DNA of 41,876 nucleotides from Gillisia sp. (GTDB lineage Bacteria; Bacteroidota; Bacteroidia; Flavobacteriales; Flavobacteriaceae): NCBI GenBank assembly GCA_024635675.1, contig JAGXIJ010000066.1, positions 1 to 41,876 of the forward strand, read 5' to 3'. Shown piece by piece: positions 10,037 to 20,326 of this stretch (position 1 is its first letter; each line of letters starts with the position of its first letter). The notes under the pieces were generated by a model. It saw only the letters and a program-made list of their open reading frames with translations, ran no database searches and was not told where the DNA came from. The position numbers and the translations under genes were made by a program.

Positions 10037-12184
10037 TTAAAAAGTTTTGTGGGGTTGGTTTTTCGAGATATTTACTAAAAGTTCATTTATCATATTAAAC
10101 AGGAGGTCTTTTTGCAAAGGCTTTTTAACGTACCCATAAAAACCTGCATCTTCGATTTTAAGCTTTATTTCCTCGGAAACAAAAGCAGTATGAGCTATTA
10201 TGGGTAAGTCTGGTCTAATTAATTTAATTCTTTTCATTGCCTCAAAACCATCCATCTCGGGCATTCTTATATCCATTAGAACCAAGTCAATTTCTAAATT
10301 ATTTAAGCATATTTCTACTGCTTCAAAACCATTTACAGCGCGAATCACAGTGTGATTTTTAGATGTTATAAGTTTATTTGCTAGTAAGAAATTAATATTA
10401 TCATCTTCGGCAACTAGTATGGTACCAATTAATTCATTGTTTTTAGCAACTAAGTTGTCCGGAGATATTTCACCGAAATTTCCATTTATTGTATCAAAGC
10501 TAAGAGGTAAGGTAAAGGTGAAGGTGGAACCTTTGTTTAATTCTGATTGCAAACTTAATTCGCCACCCATCATCTCTACATAAGCTTTGGAGATGGCTAA
10601 TCCCAATCCCAAACCGCTTTTAAATTCTGAACTTTTTTTATCTATTTTGCTGAATCGATTAAAAATTGAGCTCAGATTATCTTTATGAACTCCTTGCCCC
10701 GAATCTTCTACGGTAAAGACTAGTGTGTTTTTTGAAGCCTTAATAGTATACCCAATTTTTATAAAACCATGATCTGTAAATTTAATAGCATTGGTAAGCA
10801 AATTAGTGATGATCTGATTAAGTTTAGTGATATCTAATAGCACCTTTTTTTCAATTGGGATTTCCGGAAGTTCGAGTTGGAAATCAATCAACTTGTTTTT
10901 TGGAATCGTAATTATTAAAGATTCATAAATATCCTTAAGGGAATTTTGCAGATCAACCGGGGTGTAATTTGGTTCAATTTGGTCTGAATCTATTTTAGAC
11001 ATTTCTATTAGGTCGTCTATAATTAGAACTAGATTATTTCCGCTTTTTCCTATAATTTCTATATACTCTAAGCGCTCTTTTTCCGATAAGTTAGCATCTC
11101 TAAGCAGATCTGAAAAGCCTAAAACTGCGTTCATTGGAGTTCTAATTTCGTGGGATAGATTGGTTAGAAATGCCATTTTTAATCTATCCCCCTCCTCAGC
11201 TTTATTCTTTGCTTTGATAAGAGCTTGGGTTTGTAGATTGTTTATTTCAAATAAATCCCCCATATCACCAAATTCACCAGGTGTTTTCTTTAACTTTTTA
11301 ATTGCTTCTTTATCTTTTTTTTCGAGAATTCTTTTAATTAAATTTAAGGGCTTATATATCCATTTTTTAAAAAAGAATAGAATTACTAGGAGGTTAATCA
11401 AAAATATAATAATAATAAGATACATTATAGTTCGTATAATATCAGAATGGATATTAATTGGTTTTGAAAAAACGATACTTGTAATTTGTTTATGATCCCA
11501 ATTAAATAGCGGGATCTTAGCAGTAATTGCCTCATGGTGACCATCTTTGTGAGTTGCGAAGTCATTTTTTGATAAAAATACGTTTGCACCACTTATTTGT
11601 TCTAAATTTTTAATGTATTCCTTATCCAAAAGTCTGCTAATTATAAAGTAACCTGAAGGTTCTGTTATTATTTTTTCAGGATCGTGAGTAGGATGTACGG
11701 TAGCTCCCATAACTTCTATCACTCCTTCGGGAAGTTGTATATAGAATTTCAGGAATCTGTTTTTATAAATTAATGGAAATACAGATGGAGGAATATAGTT
11801 CTCCGAAGTGATATTGACTGTAGATTCACTTCTAATCAATTTCCTATCTAAGTCATAGGCTGCCACATCATCTATATCATAGGAATCAATTAAAGTAGCC
11901 ACAGATTCATCGAACCAATCTACATCTGGATTATTAAAAAAATCGACAAATGTATCCCAAAAAGTATAATCTGTAATGGTGGAGTGTATAGGTTCAGATT
12001 TAAGTTCAACAAGGATGTGAACTTGTTTTTGCAATTGTTCTGTGGCGGCCTTATTAACTTCGGATTCATGACTGTTTAAATAATAGTATAAGGAAATAAA
12101 TAAAACTGAAAAAAGGCCAGTTAGGACTACAATTAAAATAATAAGCTTTTTATAGGAGCTGGAAGAAATATACTTTAAAAACAT
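10037..12184 (-). CDS. Hybrid sensor histidine kinase with CHASE4-like periplasmic sensor and C-terminal receiver
   Basis: N-terminal TM, ITDYTFWDTFVDFFNN..WFDESV CHASE4-like, HisKA FLTNLSHEIRTPMNAVLGFSDLL, HATPase DSGQGV..GLGLGLAISK, receiver LVLMDIRMPEMDGFEAMKRI. Confidence 0.93.
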   Translation of the reverse strand: MFLKYISSSSYKKLIILIVVLTGLFSVLFISLYYYLNSHESEVNKAATEQLQKQVHILVELKSEPIHSTITDYTFWDTFVDFFNNPDVDWFDESVATLIDSYDIDDVAAYDLDRKLIRSESTVNITSENYIPPSVFPLIYKNRFLKFYIQLPEGVIEVMGATVHPTHDPEKIITEPSGYFIISRLLDKEYIKNLEQISGANVFLSKNDFATHKDGHHEAITAKIPLFNWDHKQITSIVFSKPINIHSDIIRTIMYLIIIIFLINLLVILFFFKKWIYKPLNLIKRILEKKDKEAIKKLKKTPGEFGDMGDLFEINNLQTQALIKAKNKAEEGDRLKMAFLTNLSHEIRTPMNAVLGFSDLLRDANLSEKERLEYIEIIGKSGNNLVLIIDDLIEMSKIDSDQIEPNYTPVDLQNSLKDIYESLIITIPKNKLIDFQLELPEIPIEKKVLLDITKLNQIITNLLTNAIKFTDHGFIKIGYTIKASKNTLVFTVEDSGQGVHKDNLSSIFNRFSKIDKKSSEFKSGLGLGLAISKAYVEMMGGELSLQSELNKGSTFTFTLPLSFDTINGNFGEISPDNLVAKNNELIGTILVAEDDNINFLLANKLITSKNHTVIRAVNGFEAVEICLNNLEIDLVLMDIRMPEMDGFEAMKRIKLIRPDLPIIAHTAFVSEEIKLKIEDAGFYGYVKKPLQKDLLFNMINELLVNISKNQPHKTF

Positions 12185-12315
12185 AAGGGTTTATAGGTTC
12201 CGGTTTGAAAGTAATTCCAAAGTAGGGGAGCTGGAACTATTACAGGGCATTTTGGCCAATGTAGGTTTTTTTTAAGTACATCGACGATTTTGACCGTTAA
12301 TCTGATTTAAAATTT

Positions 12316-12340
12316 TAATTTATAATGAATAATTATAAAT
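12316..12340. other. Strong 10-bp inverted repeat, possible hairpin
   Basis: aatttataat-gaata-attataaatt upstream of the YCII pseudogene; no clear T-run. Confidence 0.45.
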
Positions 12341-12511
12341 TTTAAGGATTTCATGGAAGGTGTTTTTCAACAGAATATGTTTAGTAGGTTACTAAAAATT
12401 AGAAATAATTCTAAATTCATGTCCTAAAATTTTTTCTGAAGTGTTATACCCATAGAAACACGGTTTAGCTAAGTTAATAGAACCTTGATTTAAGCATATA
12501 AATCAATTTAA

Positions 12512-12853
12512 ATGAAAGAGTACTTATTATTATTTAAAGGTGGAAAAGGCCCAGAAGAATACGAATCTCCGGAAGCATGGTAACAGCATATGAAAAAATG
12601 GATGGTTGGACTTCAAGAAGAAAGGAAACTTATTGGAGCACAACCCTTAAATGCAACTGGGAAAGTTTTGCGAGAATCCGGGAAGGTAATTAGTGAGGGC
12701 CCATTTATGAAAGGTAAAGAATTGGTAGGAGGCTATGTGGCCTGCATAGCGAATTCTTACATGCAGTCGATTGAAATATCGAAAGGATGTTCTATCTTAG
12801 GTTTAGAAAATGAAATGTGCAGGTGAAGTAAATGAATTAAAAAATATTAATTA
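12512..12853 (+). pseudogene. YCII-related domain protein, disrupted
   Basis: MKEYLLLFKGGKGPEEYESPEAW*QHMKKWMVGLQEERKLIGAQPL..SEGPFMKGKELVGGY..; in-frame TAA at 12581; C-terminal tail AGEVNELKNIN continues in another frame after ENEMCR*. Confidence 0.75.
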
Positions 12854-12866
12854 AAGTATTCGAATT

Positions 12867-13472
12867 ATGAAAAAAATCATTTTACCGATTGTAATGTTCG
12901 TTTTGGTAAGTTTTACTGCCGGAACCGTAAAGATTACAGATGCAGAACGAGATATGGCTGTTAAGGAATTAACAGATTCTCAAAAGGCAATGCTTAGTGC
13001 GCTAGATGGATTATCTGAGGCTCAGCTTAATTATAAACCGGATGATGAAACCTGGTCTCTATTTGAGATCACAGAACACTTGGCAATTACAGAGAATATG
13101 ATCTTTGGAATGGTAACCGAATGTTTAAAAACTCCGGCAGATCCTTCCAGAAGAGGAGAAGTTAAAATGACCGATGAGCAAATCCTTGGTTTTATTGAGG
13201 ATAGAACTACAAAGATAAAAACTCAAACCCCAATGGAGCCAACTGGACAGTTTGGAGGTTTTGAAACTACTTTAGAGGCTTTCAAAGACAGTAGAAAAGA
13301 TCATATAGATTACTTGAAGGATACCGATGATGATCTTAGAAATCATTATGCGCAGTTGCCTTTTGGAACTTTAGATGGCTTGCAGGTAATTTTATTTATG
13401 TCTGGTCACACAGACCGTCATGTCCAGCAAATGCATGAGTTAATGAGTGAAGCAGATTTTCCTGAAAACTAG
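12867..13472 (+). CDS. DinB-family protein with signal peptide
   Basis: DAERDMAVKELTDSQKAMLSALDGLSEAQLNYKPDDETWSLFEITEHLAITE..MSGHTDRHVQQMHEL. Confidence 0.9.
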   Translation: MKKIILPIVMFVLVSFTAGTVKITDAERDMAVKELTDSQKAMLSALDGLSEAQLNYKPDDETWSLFEITEHLAITENMIFGMVTECLKTPADPSRRGEVKMTDEQILGFIEDRTTKIKTQTPMEPTGQFGGFETTLEAFKDSRKDHIDYLKDTDDDLRNHYAQLPFGTLDGLQVILFMSGHTDRHVQQMHELMSEADFPEN

Positions 13473-13496
13473 TTAATTTAAAACCTTAAATTATTC

Positions 13497-13538
13497 AACC
13501 ATCTATATTGGACTTTGTCTAATTCAGATGGTTTTTTT
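13497..13538 (+). terminator. Intrinsic terminator after the DinB gene
   Basis: AACCATCT ... AGATGGTT followed by TTTTT. Confidence 0.75.
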
Positions 13539-13614
13539 ATCCTAAATGATCAATTATTTCTTAGGAAATCATACTAAAGAAAAGTCCTAATAAACCAAAT
13601 TTATAATTAGAGTA

Positions 13615-14216
13615 ATGACCACCTCCAAGCCAGATACAGAATTCCTAAATTCCTTAAGGTTTGAAACCCTGACGAAAGCAAACTGGTATCATTTTGAACA
13701 CCTTTTTTGGAGTTAAGGGAGCGTGCGGAAATTACTGGTGTATGTATGACCGCCTCAATAAAGCTGAATTTACCGAGGCTGAGGCGGATGGAGAAAATAA
13801 GGAAGCCATGAAAGCTTTGGTTTGGGAAGTTAAGCCTACCGGTATTATTGGGTTTTATTAAGACATTCCTATTGCATGGTGCGCCTTTGCGCCCAGAACA
13901 GATTTTCTTTAAACTCAGCAGGTCCAGAGTTCATAAACCCATAGACGATAAATTGGTATGGTCTATCCCTTGTACATTTATAGATAAAAAGTTTAGAAGA
14001 CAGGGCGTATCTGTGGCGCTTCTAAAAGAAGTAGTGAATTATGCTAGGGAGCAAGGAATAAAGATCATAGAAGCTTATCCAACCACTCCCACACAGGAAA
14101 AATTACCGGATTCCTTTGCCTGGATCGGCTTGTATAAATCTTTTGAACGAGCAGGCTTCGTGATCGTAGATCGAACTTTCAAAAACAGGCCTATGCTTCG
14201 TTATTATGTAGATTGA
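13615..14216 (+). pseudogene. GNAT family N-acetyltransferase, disrupted by multiple lesions
   Basis: Pieces from three segments join: TEFLNSLRFETLTKANWYHFEHLF / GVKGACGNYWCMYDRLNK..GIIGFY* / DIPIAWCAFAPRTDF / KLSRSRVHKPIDDKLVWSIPCTFIDKKFRRQGVSVALLKEVVNYAREQG.. Confidence 0.82.
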
Positions 14217-14442
14217 TCTTTTAAATTATAGAATTCCTGACTTACACTAAATAACAATTTCTCATAACTAAAGATCGAATTTTGACACTTTTGAGAATAT
14301 AAAAAACTCTCCTTGAATCTATTTGTAATTTCAAGTATCTTTATTGTACTACCCCAAAAATATCCCCACAATAAGTTTGTCACTTCTTCTACACTGGATA
14401 AAAATTTAGTTTAAAGAGAAGTCAGTTTTAATTTAAAATCGA

Positions 14443-14943
14443 TTGAAAATGAATCATAATGAGCTCTTACAAAAATTTTATAGTTCGTTTTCAAATGGAA
14501 ATGCTAAGGGAATGATAGATTGTTATCATGAAAATATCGTATTTCAGGATCCCGCCTTTGGTATTCTTAAGGGAAATAGGGCAAAATACATGTGGGATAT
14601 GTTGCTTAGTAAAAAGGATAATGACCTCAGGATAGATTATAAGATCCTAAAAACCGATGATAAAAATGGAAAGGTGAATTGGACTGCCCGCTATAATTAT
14701 GGACCCAAAAAGAGAAAGGTGATAAATAAAGTAACCGCTAATTTCGAATTCAAGGATGGCAAGATCCTAAAGCATACAGATGATTTTAACCTCTGGATTT
14801 GGTCTAAACAAGCATTGGGCACTAGTGGCTATTTATTGGGCTGGTCCTCATACATGAGAGATCAAATTCAAAAAAAGATAAATAAACTATTAAGCTCATT
14901 TATAGAAAAAAAAACAATTCCAAAATCTGGTCCCCGGGAATAA
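14443..14943 (+). CDS. SnoaL-like / nuclear transport factor 2 family protein
   Basis: ELLQKFYSSFSNGNAKGMIDCYHENIVFQDPAFGILKGNRAKYMWDML. Confidence 0.88.
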   Translation: MKMNHNELLQKFYSSFSNGNAKGMIDCYHENIVFQDPAFGILKGNRAKYMWDMLLSKKDNDLRIDYKILKTDDKNGKVNWTARYNYGPKKRKVINKVTANFEFKDGKILKHTDDFNLWIWSKQALGTSGYLLGWSSYMRDQIQKKINKLLSSFIEKKTIPKSGPRE

Positions 14944-15180
14944 ATTTATGCTTCAGTATTATTTAGGGTAGGTTTTATTGGACAAATAAATTTCAGAAAA
15001 CCTCTTTATTCCTTATATTTATTATCCGATTCCCTCCGAGTTTTTACCCCGGTAAGATTTGTTAATTATAAGCATCCTTTTCTTTAGGAACAGCCACTAA
15101 TTAGAAATCTTACATTTAGATGGATATTTTGCCCCAAGAGTTTGCTAAAGAGAGTAGTATAAATTTATAAATACAAAATC

Positions 15181-16872
15181 ATGAGACATTCAAAAACCGG
15201 GCTAATAACACTAATCGCAGTACTAGTGATTTGTTTATTTGGATGCCAAGAAAAAAAATCGAAGTCAGCTCTAGCCTCCATTGATCTGCTTAGAGGAGAT
15301 ATTTTGTTATGTGGGAATCCTCAATTTGGAGAGGTAAAATTTTCTTCGGATTGTAATCTAGATAGCAGAGAAACTTTTGATCTGGCAATTTCTTTATTGC
15401 ATTCCTTTGAATATGCCGAAGCTGAAAAAGCATTTGTAAAAGTTATAGATGCAGATCCTGAATGTGCAATGGCTTATTGGGGAGTTGCGATGAGTATCTA
15501 TCATGAACTCTGGGCACCTCCGGGCCCAAAAGAATTGGAGAAAGGAGCTAAACTGCTTGAGATCGCTCACGGCTTATCAAAATCTAAACGCGCTAATCAA
15601 TACATAAATGCGATTAGTATTTTCTATAAGGATTGGAAAACTATAAATCACCATTCGAGAGAGTTGCTATATGAAAAGGAGATGGAGCAGCTTTATCTCA
15701 ATAATAAAGAAGATACTGAGGCAGGTATTTTTTATGCCTTGTCATTAACTTCTTCTGCCGACCCAAATGATAAAACATATAAAAATCAAAAAAAGGCAGG
15801 GCAGATCTTAGAGACTTTGTTTAAGGAGCAGCCTATGCATCCGGGTATCGCCCACTATATTATACACACCTACGATTATCCTGAAATCGCAAAACTTGGA
15901 CTGGCTACAGCAAGAAGATATGCTCAAATAGCCCCATCATCTGCACATGCCCAACACATGCCTTCTCACATTTTCACTCGCTTAGGTTTGTGGAAAGAAT
16001 CTATAAGCACTAATATAAATTCTGCAGAATCTGCAGTTTGTTATTCAGAAAGCATGAATGAAGAAGGGAATTGGTCTCAAGAAATACATGCAATAGATTA
16101 TTTGGTTTATGCATATTTACAGCTAGGTGATAATGAAAATGCGGATAAAAAATTGGCATATATTAAATCTATTAAATCTGCATTTCCGGCAAATGATTTT
16201 GCAGTAGCATATACAACCAATGCAATTCCGGCAAGAGTCGCTCTGGAAAACAGGCAATGGGCTGAAGCTGCAAAATTAGAAATCCCAACTTTAGAATTTC
16301 AATGGGATAATTTTCCTTGGGAAAGATCTATCACACACTTTGCAAAAGCTTTGGGAGCAGCCCGTTCCAATAATATAGTTGTAGCTGAAGAAGAACTTCA
16401 AACGCTCAAAAGCTTCAAAAAACAACTTCTAAGCAGGGGAAGTGGAGAGGATCTATATAAAGCCGGTCAAGTGGAAATAGAAATAAAATCAACCGAAGCA
16501 TGGATAGCCTTATCAAAAGGAAATAATAAGGAAGCACTTGCAACTATGAGGACCGCAGCAAAATTAGAAAGTGAAACCTCCAAACACCCTGTTACTCCCG
16601 GGGAGGTATTGCCGGCAGATGAATTGCTTGGGGATATGCTTTTAGAATTGAAAAATCCTATTGAGGCACTTTCTGTTTACGAATTAAATTTACTAGCTCA
16701 TCCCAATAGATTTAATGGAATTTATGGTGCTGCCATCGCTGCTAAACAGGTTGGAGATAAGGATAAGGCCGGCATGTATTTTAATCAACTATTAGAACTA
16801 ACAAAGGATATTAATAGTAATAGAAAAGAGCTGCTGGAAGCTAAAGCCTTTGTTGATGGAAATGTTATTTGA
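15181..16872 (+). CDS. TPR-containing lipoprotein
   Basis: Lipobox LFGC; ALASIDLLRGDILLCG; TPR-like helices AYWGVAMSIYHELWAPPGPKEL, TRLGLWKESISTNINSAESA, AIAAKQVGDKDKAGMYFNQLL. Confidence 0.85.
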   Translation: MRHSKTGLITLIAVLVICLFGCQEKKSKSALASIDLLRGDILLCGNPQFGEVKFSSDCNLDSRETFDLAISLLHSFEYAEAEKAFVKVIDADPECAMAYWGVAMSIYHELWAPPGPKELEKGAKLLEIAHGLSKSKRANQYINAISIFYKDWKTINHHSRELLYEKEMEQLYLNNKEDTEAGIFYALSLTSSADPNDKTYKNQKKAGQILETLFKEQPMHPGIAHYIIHTYDYPEIAKLGLATARRYAQIAPSSAHAQHMPSHIFTRLGLWKESISTNINSAESAVCYSESMNEEGNWSQEIHAIDYLVYAYLQLGDNENADKKLAYIKSIKSAFPANDFAVAYTTNAIPARVALENRQWAEAAKLEIPTLEFQWDNFPWERSITHFAKALGAARSNNIVVAEEELQTLKSFKKQLLSRGSGEDLYKAGQVEIEIKSTEAWIALSKGNNKEALATMRTAAKLESETSKHPVTPGEVLPADELLGDMLLELKNPIEALSVYELNLLAHPNRFNGIYGAAIAAKQVGDKDKAGMYFNQLLELTKDINSNRKELLEAKAFVDGNVI

Positions 16873-16892
16873 TAATCTAAAAATGAAAAAAA

Positions 16893-17443
16893 ATGGATGC
16901 AGAGAAAGCTCTTCAAACAATGATAGATAATATGCCCGAAAAAACAGGGAAGTCTTTGGTAGAATGGAAACAATTGCTAAATAAGCGATCTTTTGCCAAA
17001 CACAGGGAAGCAATGAAGTTTTTAAAGGAAGAACACAAAGTAACTCATGGCTTTGCAAATATGATCGTGCAATTATCCAAGGAAGAAAATGAGGAACCTG
17101 AGGATCTTGTTGAAATTCAATATAAGGGGAAGGAAACATTGTTCCCGATCTATGAAAAACTTTTGTCGATAGTTACTTCATTTGGGGACGATGTAATTGT
17201 CTCTCCTAAAAAAAAGCAAGTGTTAGCATTATTAGAAAAAGACAATTCGCATTAATAAAACCGGCTACCAAAACAAGAATAGACCTCGGATTAAAATATA
17301 ACGATAAACCAACCTCTGGGAGACTCGAGAATTCCGGCCCTTTTGGAACCATGTGTACACACAGGGTGCAACTAAGTGATGTAGCTCAGGTAGATAAAGA
17401 GTTAAGGGCATGGTTAAAAGAAGCTTATGAGGAGGCTGGATAA
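16893..17443 (+). pseudogene. DUF4287 + DUF5655-like protein, frameshifted in a poly-A tract
   Basis: First frame MDAEKALQTMIDNMPEKTGKSLVEWKQLLNK..SPKKK; second frame ASVSIIRKRQFALIKPATKTRIDLGLKYNDKPTSGRLENSGPFGTMCTHRVQLSDVAQVDKELRAWLKEAYEEAG*; switch at A8 tract 17208-17215. Confidence 0.8.
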
Positions 17444-17477
17444 AAGCCCTATTTAATAATTGTAATTCCGCTAAATT

Positions 17478-18308
17478 ATGAGAATTCTTAATTGTTGTTT
17501 TTTGATAGGTATGTTGTTGCTCTATGGATGCGATAAAAAAGCTGATCGCTCTAAACAAGAGGATACTATCACAAAAAAAGAAAGTTTTACCATTGGAGAA
17601 ATAATAGATCTCACCCATGATTTTTCTGAAAAAACCATTTACTGGGTTACGGCAAAGGAATTTGAATTGGAGGAAGTATTCCAAGGAGAAACCGAGCAGG
17701 GGTTTTATTATGCAGCCAATAATTTTGCAACTGCAGAGCATGGAGGGACTCATATAGATGCTCCAATACACTTTGCTAAAAATGGCCAAACGCTAGATGA
17801 AATTCCGCTAACGAACCTCGTTGGGAATGCTATTAAAATTGATGTTTCTGAAAATGCCATCGCTAATCCCGATTATCTAATTAGTATCGAAGATCTTAAA
17901 AACTGGGAGAAAGAGGAAAACCTCAAAATTCCTGAAGGGAGTATCGTTTTATTGGAAACAGGATTCTCCAAATTTTATCCAGATAAACTAAAATATATGG
18001 GCACCGAAGATCGGGGAGAGGCTGCAGTTAAAAACCTGCATTTTCCCGGATTAGCTCCGGAAGCTGCAAAATGGCTAGTAGAAAACAGGAATATTCATGC
18101 TATTGGGATCGATACTCCCAGCATCGATTATGGTCAATCCAATGACTTTAAAAGTCATATTAGCCTGCTATCCAAAAACATTCCCGCATTCGAGAATTTG
18201 ACCAATCTGGATAAGTTGCCAAACAAGGGTTTTAAGGTGGTGGCTTTACCAATGAAGATAAAAGGGGGCAGTGGTGGGCCCCTGCGAATTATTGCAATTC
18301 TAGAATAA
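17478..18308 (+). CDS. Cyclase family (kynurenine formamidase-like) lipoprotein
   Basis: Lipobox LLYGC; IIDLTHDFSEKTIYW, EHGGTHIDAPIHFAKNGQTLDEIPL, AIGIDTPSIDYGQSNDF. Confidence 0.92.
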   Translation: MRILNCCFLIGMLLLYGCDKKADRSKQEDTITKKESFTIGEIIDLTHDFSEKTIYWVTAKEFELEEVFQGETEQGFYYAANNFATAEHGGTHIDAPIHFAKNGQTLDEIPLTNLVGNAIKIDVSENAIANPDYLISIEDLKNWEKEENLKIPEGSIVLLETGFSKFYPDKLKYMGTEDRGEAAVKNLHFPGLAPEAAKWLVENRNIHAIGIDTPSIDYGQSNDFKSHISLLSKNIPAFENLTNLDKLPNKGFKVVALPMKIKGGSGGPLRIIAILE

Positions 18309-18395
18309 CAGATTATTAAATTTCCTTTCTACAGGATGCTACGTTAGGTCGTTTTAAGCATGCCCGCTGCCTCAAAATTCATTTTAAAGAATATA

Positions 18396-18425
18396 AAAAC
18401 CCATTAAAATTAAGTAATGGGTTTT
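18396..18425. terminator. Bidirectional terminator
   Basis: AAAACCCATTA...TAATGGGTTTT between convergent genes. Confidence 0.75.
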
Positions 18426-18479
18426 ATAACTTTTTAGATGATAATTAAATCCGTAGATGCAAATACTATCTCATCAGAA

Positions 18480-18857
18480 TCACTGTTTTGTTAATACAGT
18501 AACTTCCCCATCTTCATCGGTGATAGTTAGTTTATTTCCAGAAATAGAATAGGTTAAAACTTCATCTGGCTCCCCACTACTAGAGATGGTTAATTTATTT
18601 CCGCTGGTGTTCCATGTAAAACTCTCATTTTCAGTATATGTTTCTCCTTCAAAGGTAGATGCCGTCACTATCTTTCCAGATTTATCAGAATTAAAGGTGA
18701 CTTTAACATTAATTTCCATTCCTTCCTCTGTTGCTGTAATTCCCCAGATGCCTATCAAAGCACTGGAGCTGGCATCGCTACTACTATCATCACTACCACA
18801 GGAGACAGATAGCATAACTGCAAAAATCATTACGGTTAAATACTTAAAGTACTTCAT
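18480..18857 (-). CDS. Small lipocalin-like lipoprotein
   Basis: Lipobox VSCGSDDSSSD; LIGIWGITATEEGMEINVKVTFNSDKSGKIV..FTWNTSGNKLTI. Confidence 0.78.
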   Translation of the reverse strand: MKYFKYLTVMIFAVMLSVSCGSDDSSSDASSSALIGIWGITATEEGMEINVKVTFNSDKSGKIVTASTFEGETYTENESFTWNTSGNKLTISSSGEPDEVLTYSISGNKLTITDEDGEVTVLTKQ

Positions 18858-19033
18858 AGAAATAGAATTTATTAAATTAAGAATTACTAATCTTAAGGCC
18901 CTTCAACAACAGTACGTTGAAGTTATAGTTAATATATTTTTTAATAATCATCAATTTATGTTAATTAATTGACACATAGGGATTTAATTTATTAATTCCT
19001 TCAAAATTAAAATTTGGAGCGGGGGAGCGATCA

Positions 19034-19134
19034 AAGAAAATAAAAGGAGGCAGTGGTGGACCCCTGCGGATTATTGCCATTTTAGAATAAAACATCATTA
19101 AATTTCCCTTATGTAGGTCGCGACGTTAGGTAGT
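19034..19134 (+). pseudogene. Remnant of a second cyclase-gene copy (3' end plus downstream sequence only)
   Basis: Encodes KKIKGGSGGPLRIIAILE*, matching the last residues of the cyclase CDS (MKIKGGSGGPLRIIAILE*); similarity continues past the stop into ATTAAATTTCC..ACGTTAGGT. Confidence 0.85.
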
Positions 19135-19510
19135 TTTTCTAAGCTCGAACAATAATTTCTCTAAAATATACCAGTGATTTGGAGCTCCTTTAAAAAGTGA
19201 TCTTCAGACATTTAAATAAAGATGATTACAGTAAGGGGTTATTTTTATGCAAAAGAGCAGTTGTATAAATAAGTTAATTCTATTATGTTTACAGTTCGAA
19301 CAGTCAGTGGCCCTACACAGAATGGAAATTTTTTAAAATTTATAGTACATCAGATTGAACGGATTATAAATCTATTCAATTTATAAAATTCATCTGTAAA
19401 AAGTGCGACAATAATTTGTTGATTATTTTTTCTGGATGATCAAAAGTACGTTGGGTACAAGCCGAAAAACCAACTGAATCCTTAGTAGGCATAATTAAAC
19501 CAAATTAATC

Positions 19511-20149
19511 ATGAATAAATTATTACTAATTTTTTGTTTTCTATTTACCTCATTAATGTTTTCGCAAACAAAGCTTTATGTACATCCAGATGCAGATACC
19601 TATGTGACAAACACAAAAACGATAGCGATTTTACCATTAAAAGTACAGGTGAAATTGAGACCGAAAGAATTGAAGGATTTTACCTCAGAGCAAATTGCAC
19701 AAATGAATAGAGATGAAGCAATAGATATCCAAAAAGGTATGTATACCTGGTTCCTTACCAGAAAGAAAAGAGGTACTATGTTGGTAGATGTTCAAAATCC
19801 TACCATGACTAACACATTACTTAAAAAGCAGGGAATAGATATTCATAACTATTCAGAATATTTACCTAGTGAATTAGGAGAAATTCTTGGGGTAGAAACT
19901 ATTATAACCGGTAATTTCGAGACTTCTAAACCTATGTCTAACGCAGCAGCTATAGGTCTTGCGGTATTTACTGGTGGAATGTTTGCAACAAGTTCTGCAA
20001 CCATGAATATGGATTTCACAAACACTAGCGATAATGAATTGGTAGTAAATTATAATAAAAAAATTAAAGGAACTTTAGGAACAGATGCACAGGATCTTAT
20101 TAATATCCTAATGAGAAAAGTATCTAGAAGAATTCCTTATACAGAGTAA
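19511..20149 (+). CDS. Conserved secreted protein of unknown function (possible GNA1162/CsgG-like fold)
   Basis: Signal peptide MNKLLLIFCFLFTSLMFSQ; IAILPLKVQV start; LGEILGVETIITGNFETSKPMSNAAAIGLAVFTGG. Confidence 0.7.
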   Translation: MNKLLLIFCFLFTSLMFSQTKLYVHPDADTYVTNTKTIAILPLKVQVKLRPKELKDFTSEQIAQMNRDEAIDIQKGMYTWFLTRKKRGTMLVDVQNPTMTNTLLKKQGIDIHNYSEYLPSELGEILGVETIITGNFETSKPMSNAAAIGLAVFTGGMFATSSATMNMDFTNTSDNELVVNYNKKIKGTLGTDAQDLINILMRKVSRRIPYTE

Positions 20150-20177
20150 AATCTATAATTATAAGATATATTCCCTT

Positions 20178-20215
20178 ATGCGGATTAGGTATGTACCTAA
20201 GCCGCATTTTTTTTT
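20178..20215 (+). terminator. Intrinsic terminator
   Basis: ATGCGGATTAGGTA-TG-TACCTAAGCCGCAT followed by a T-run. Confidence 0.9.
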
Positions 20216-20326
20216 ACCATTAATCAACATCTCCCGATTCTAGGAAACTGAGACTTAGACTAATATAAAATTTCGCTATTTTAGTATATTGATGATTAAT
20301 CATAAATCTGTCTAATACTTTCAATT

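Noticed and set aside
16785-17139. Minus-strand ORFs 16785..16973, 16798..17139 and 17265..17789
   Set aside because: Antisense to the TPR lipoprotein, DUF4287-like and cyclase genes; no recognisable motifs.
18339-18351. ACGTTAGGT near the cyclase 3' end as a canonical attC core (GTTRRRY)
   Set aside because: Present in both copies only because the segment is duplicated; no partner core or TAACCAAGAC-type block nearby.
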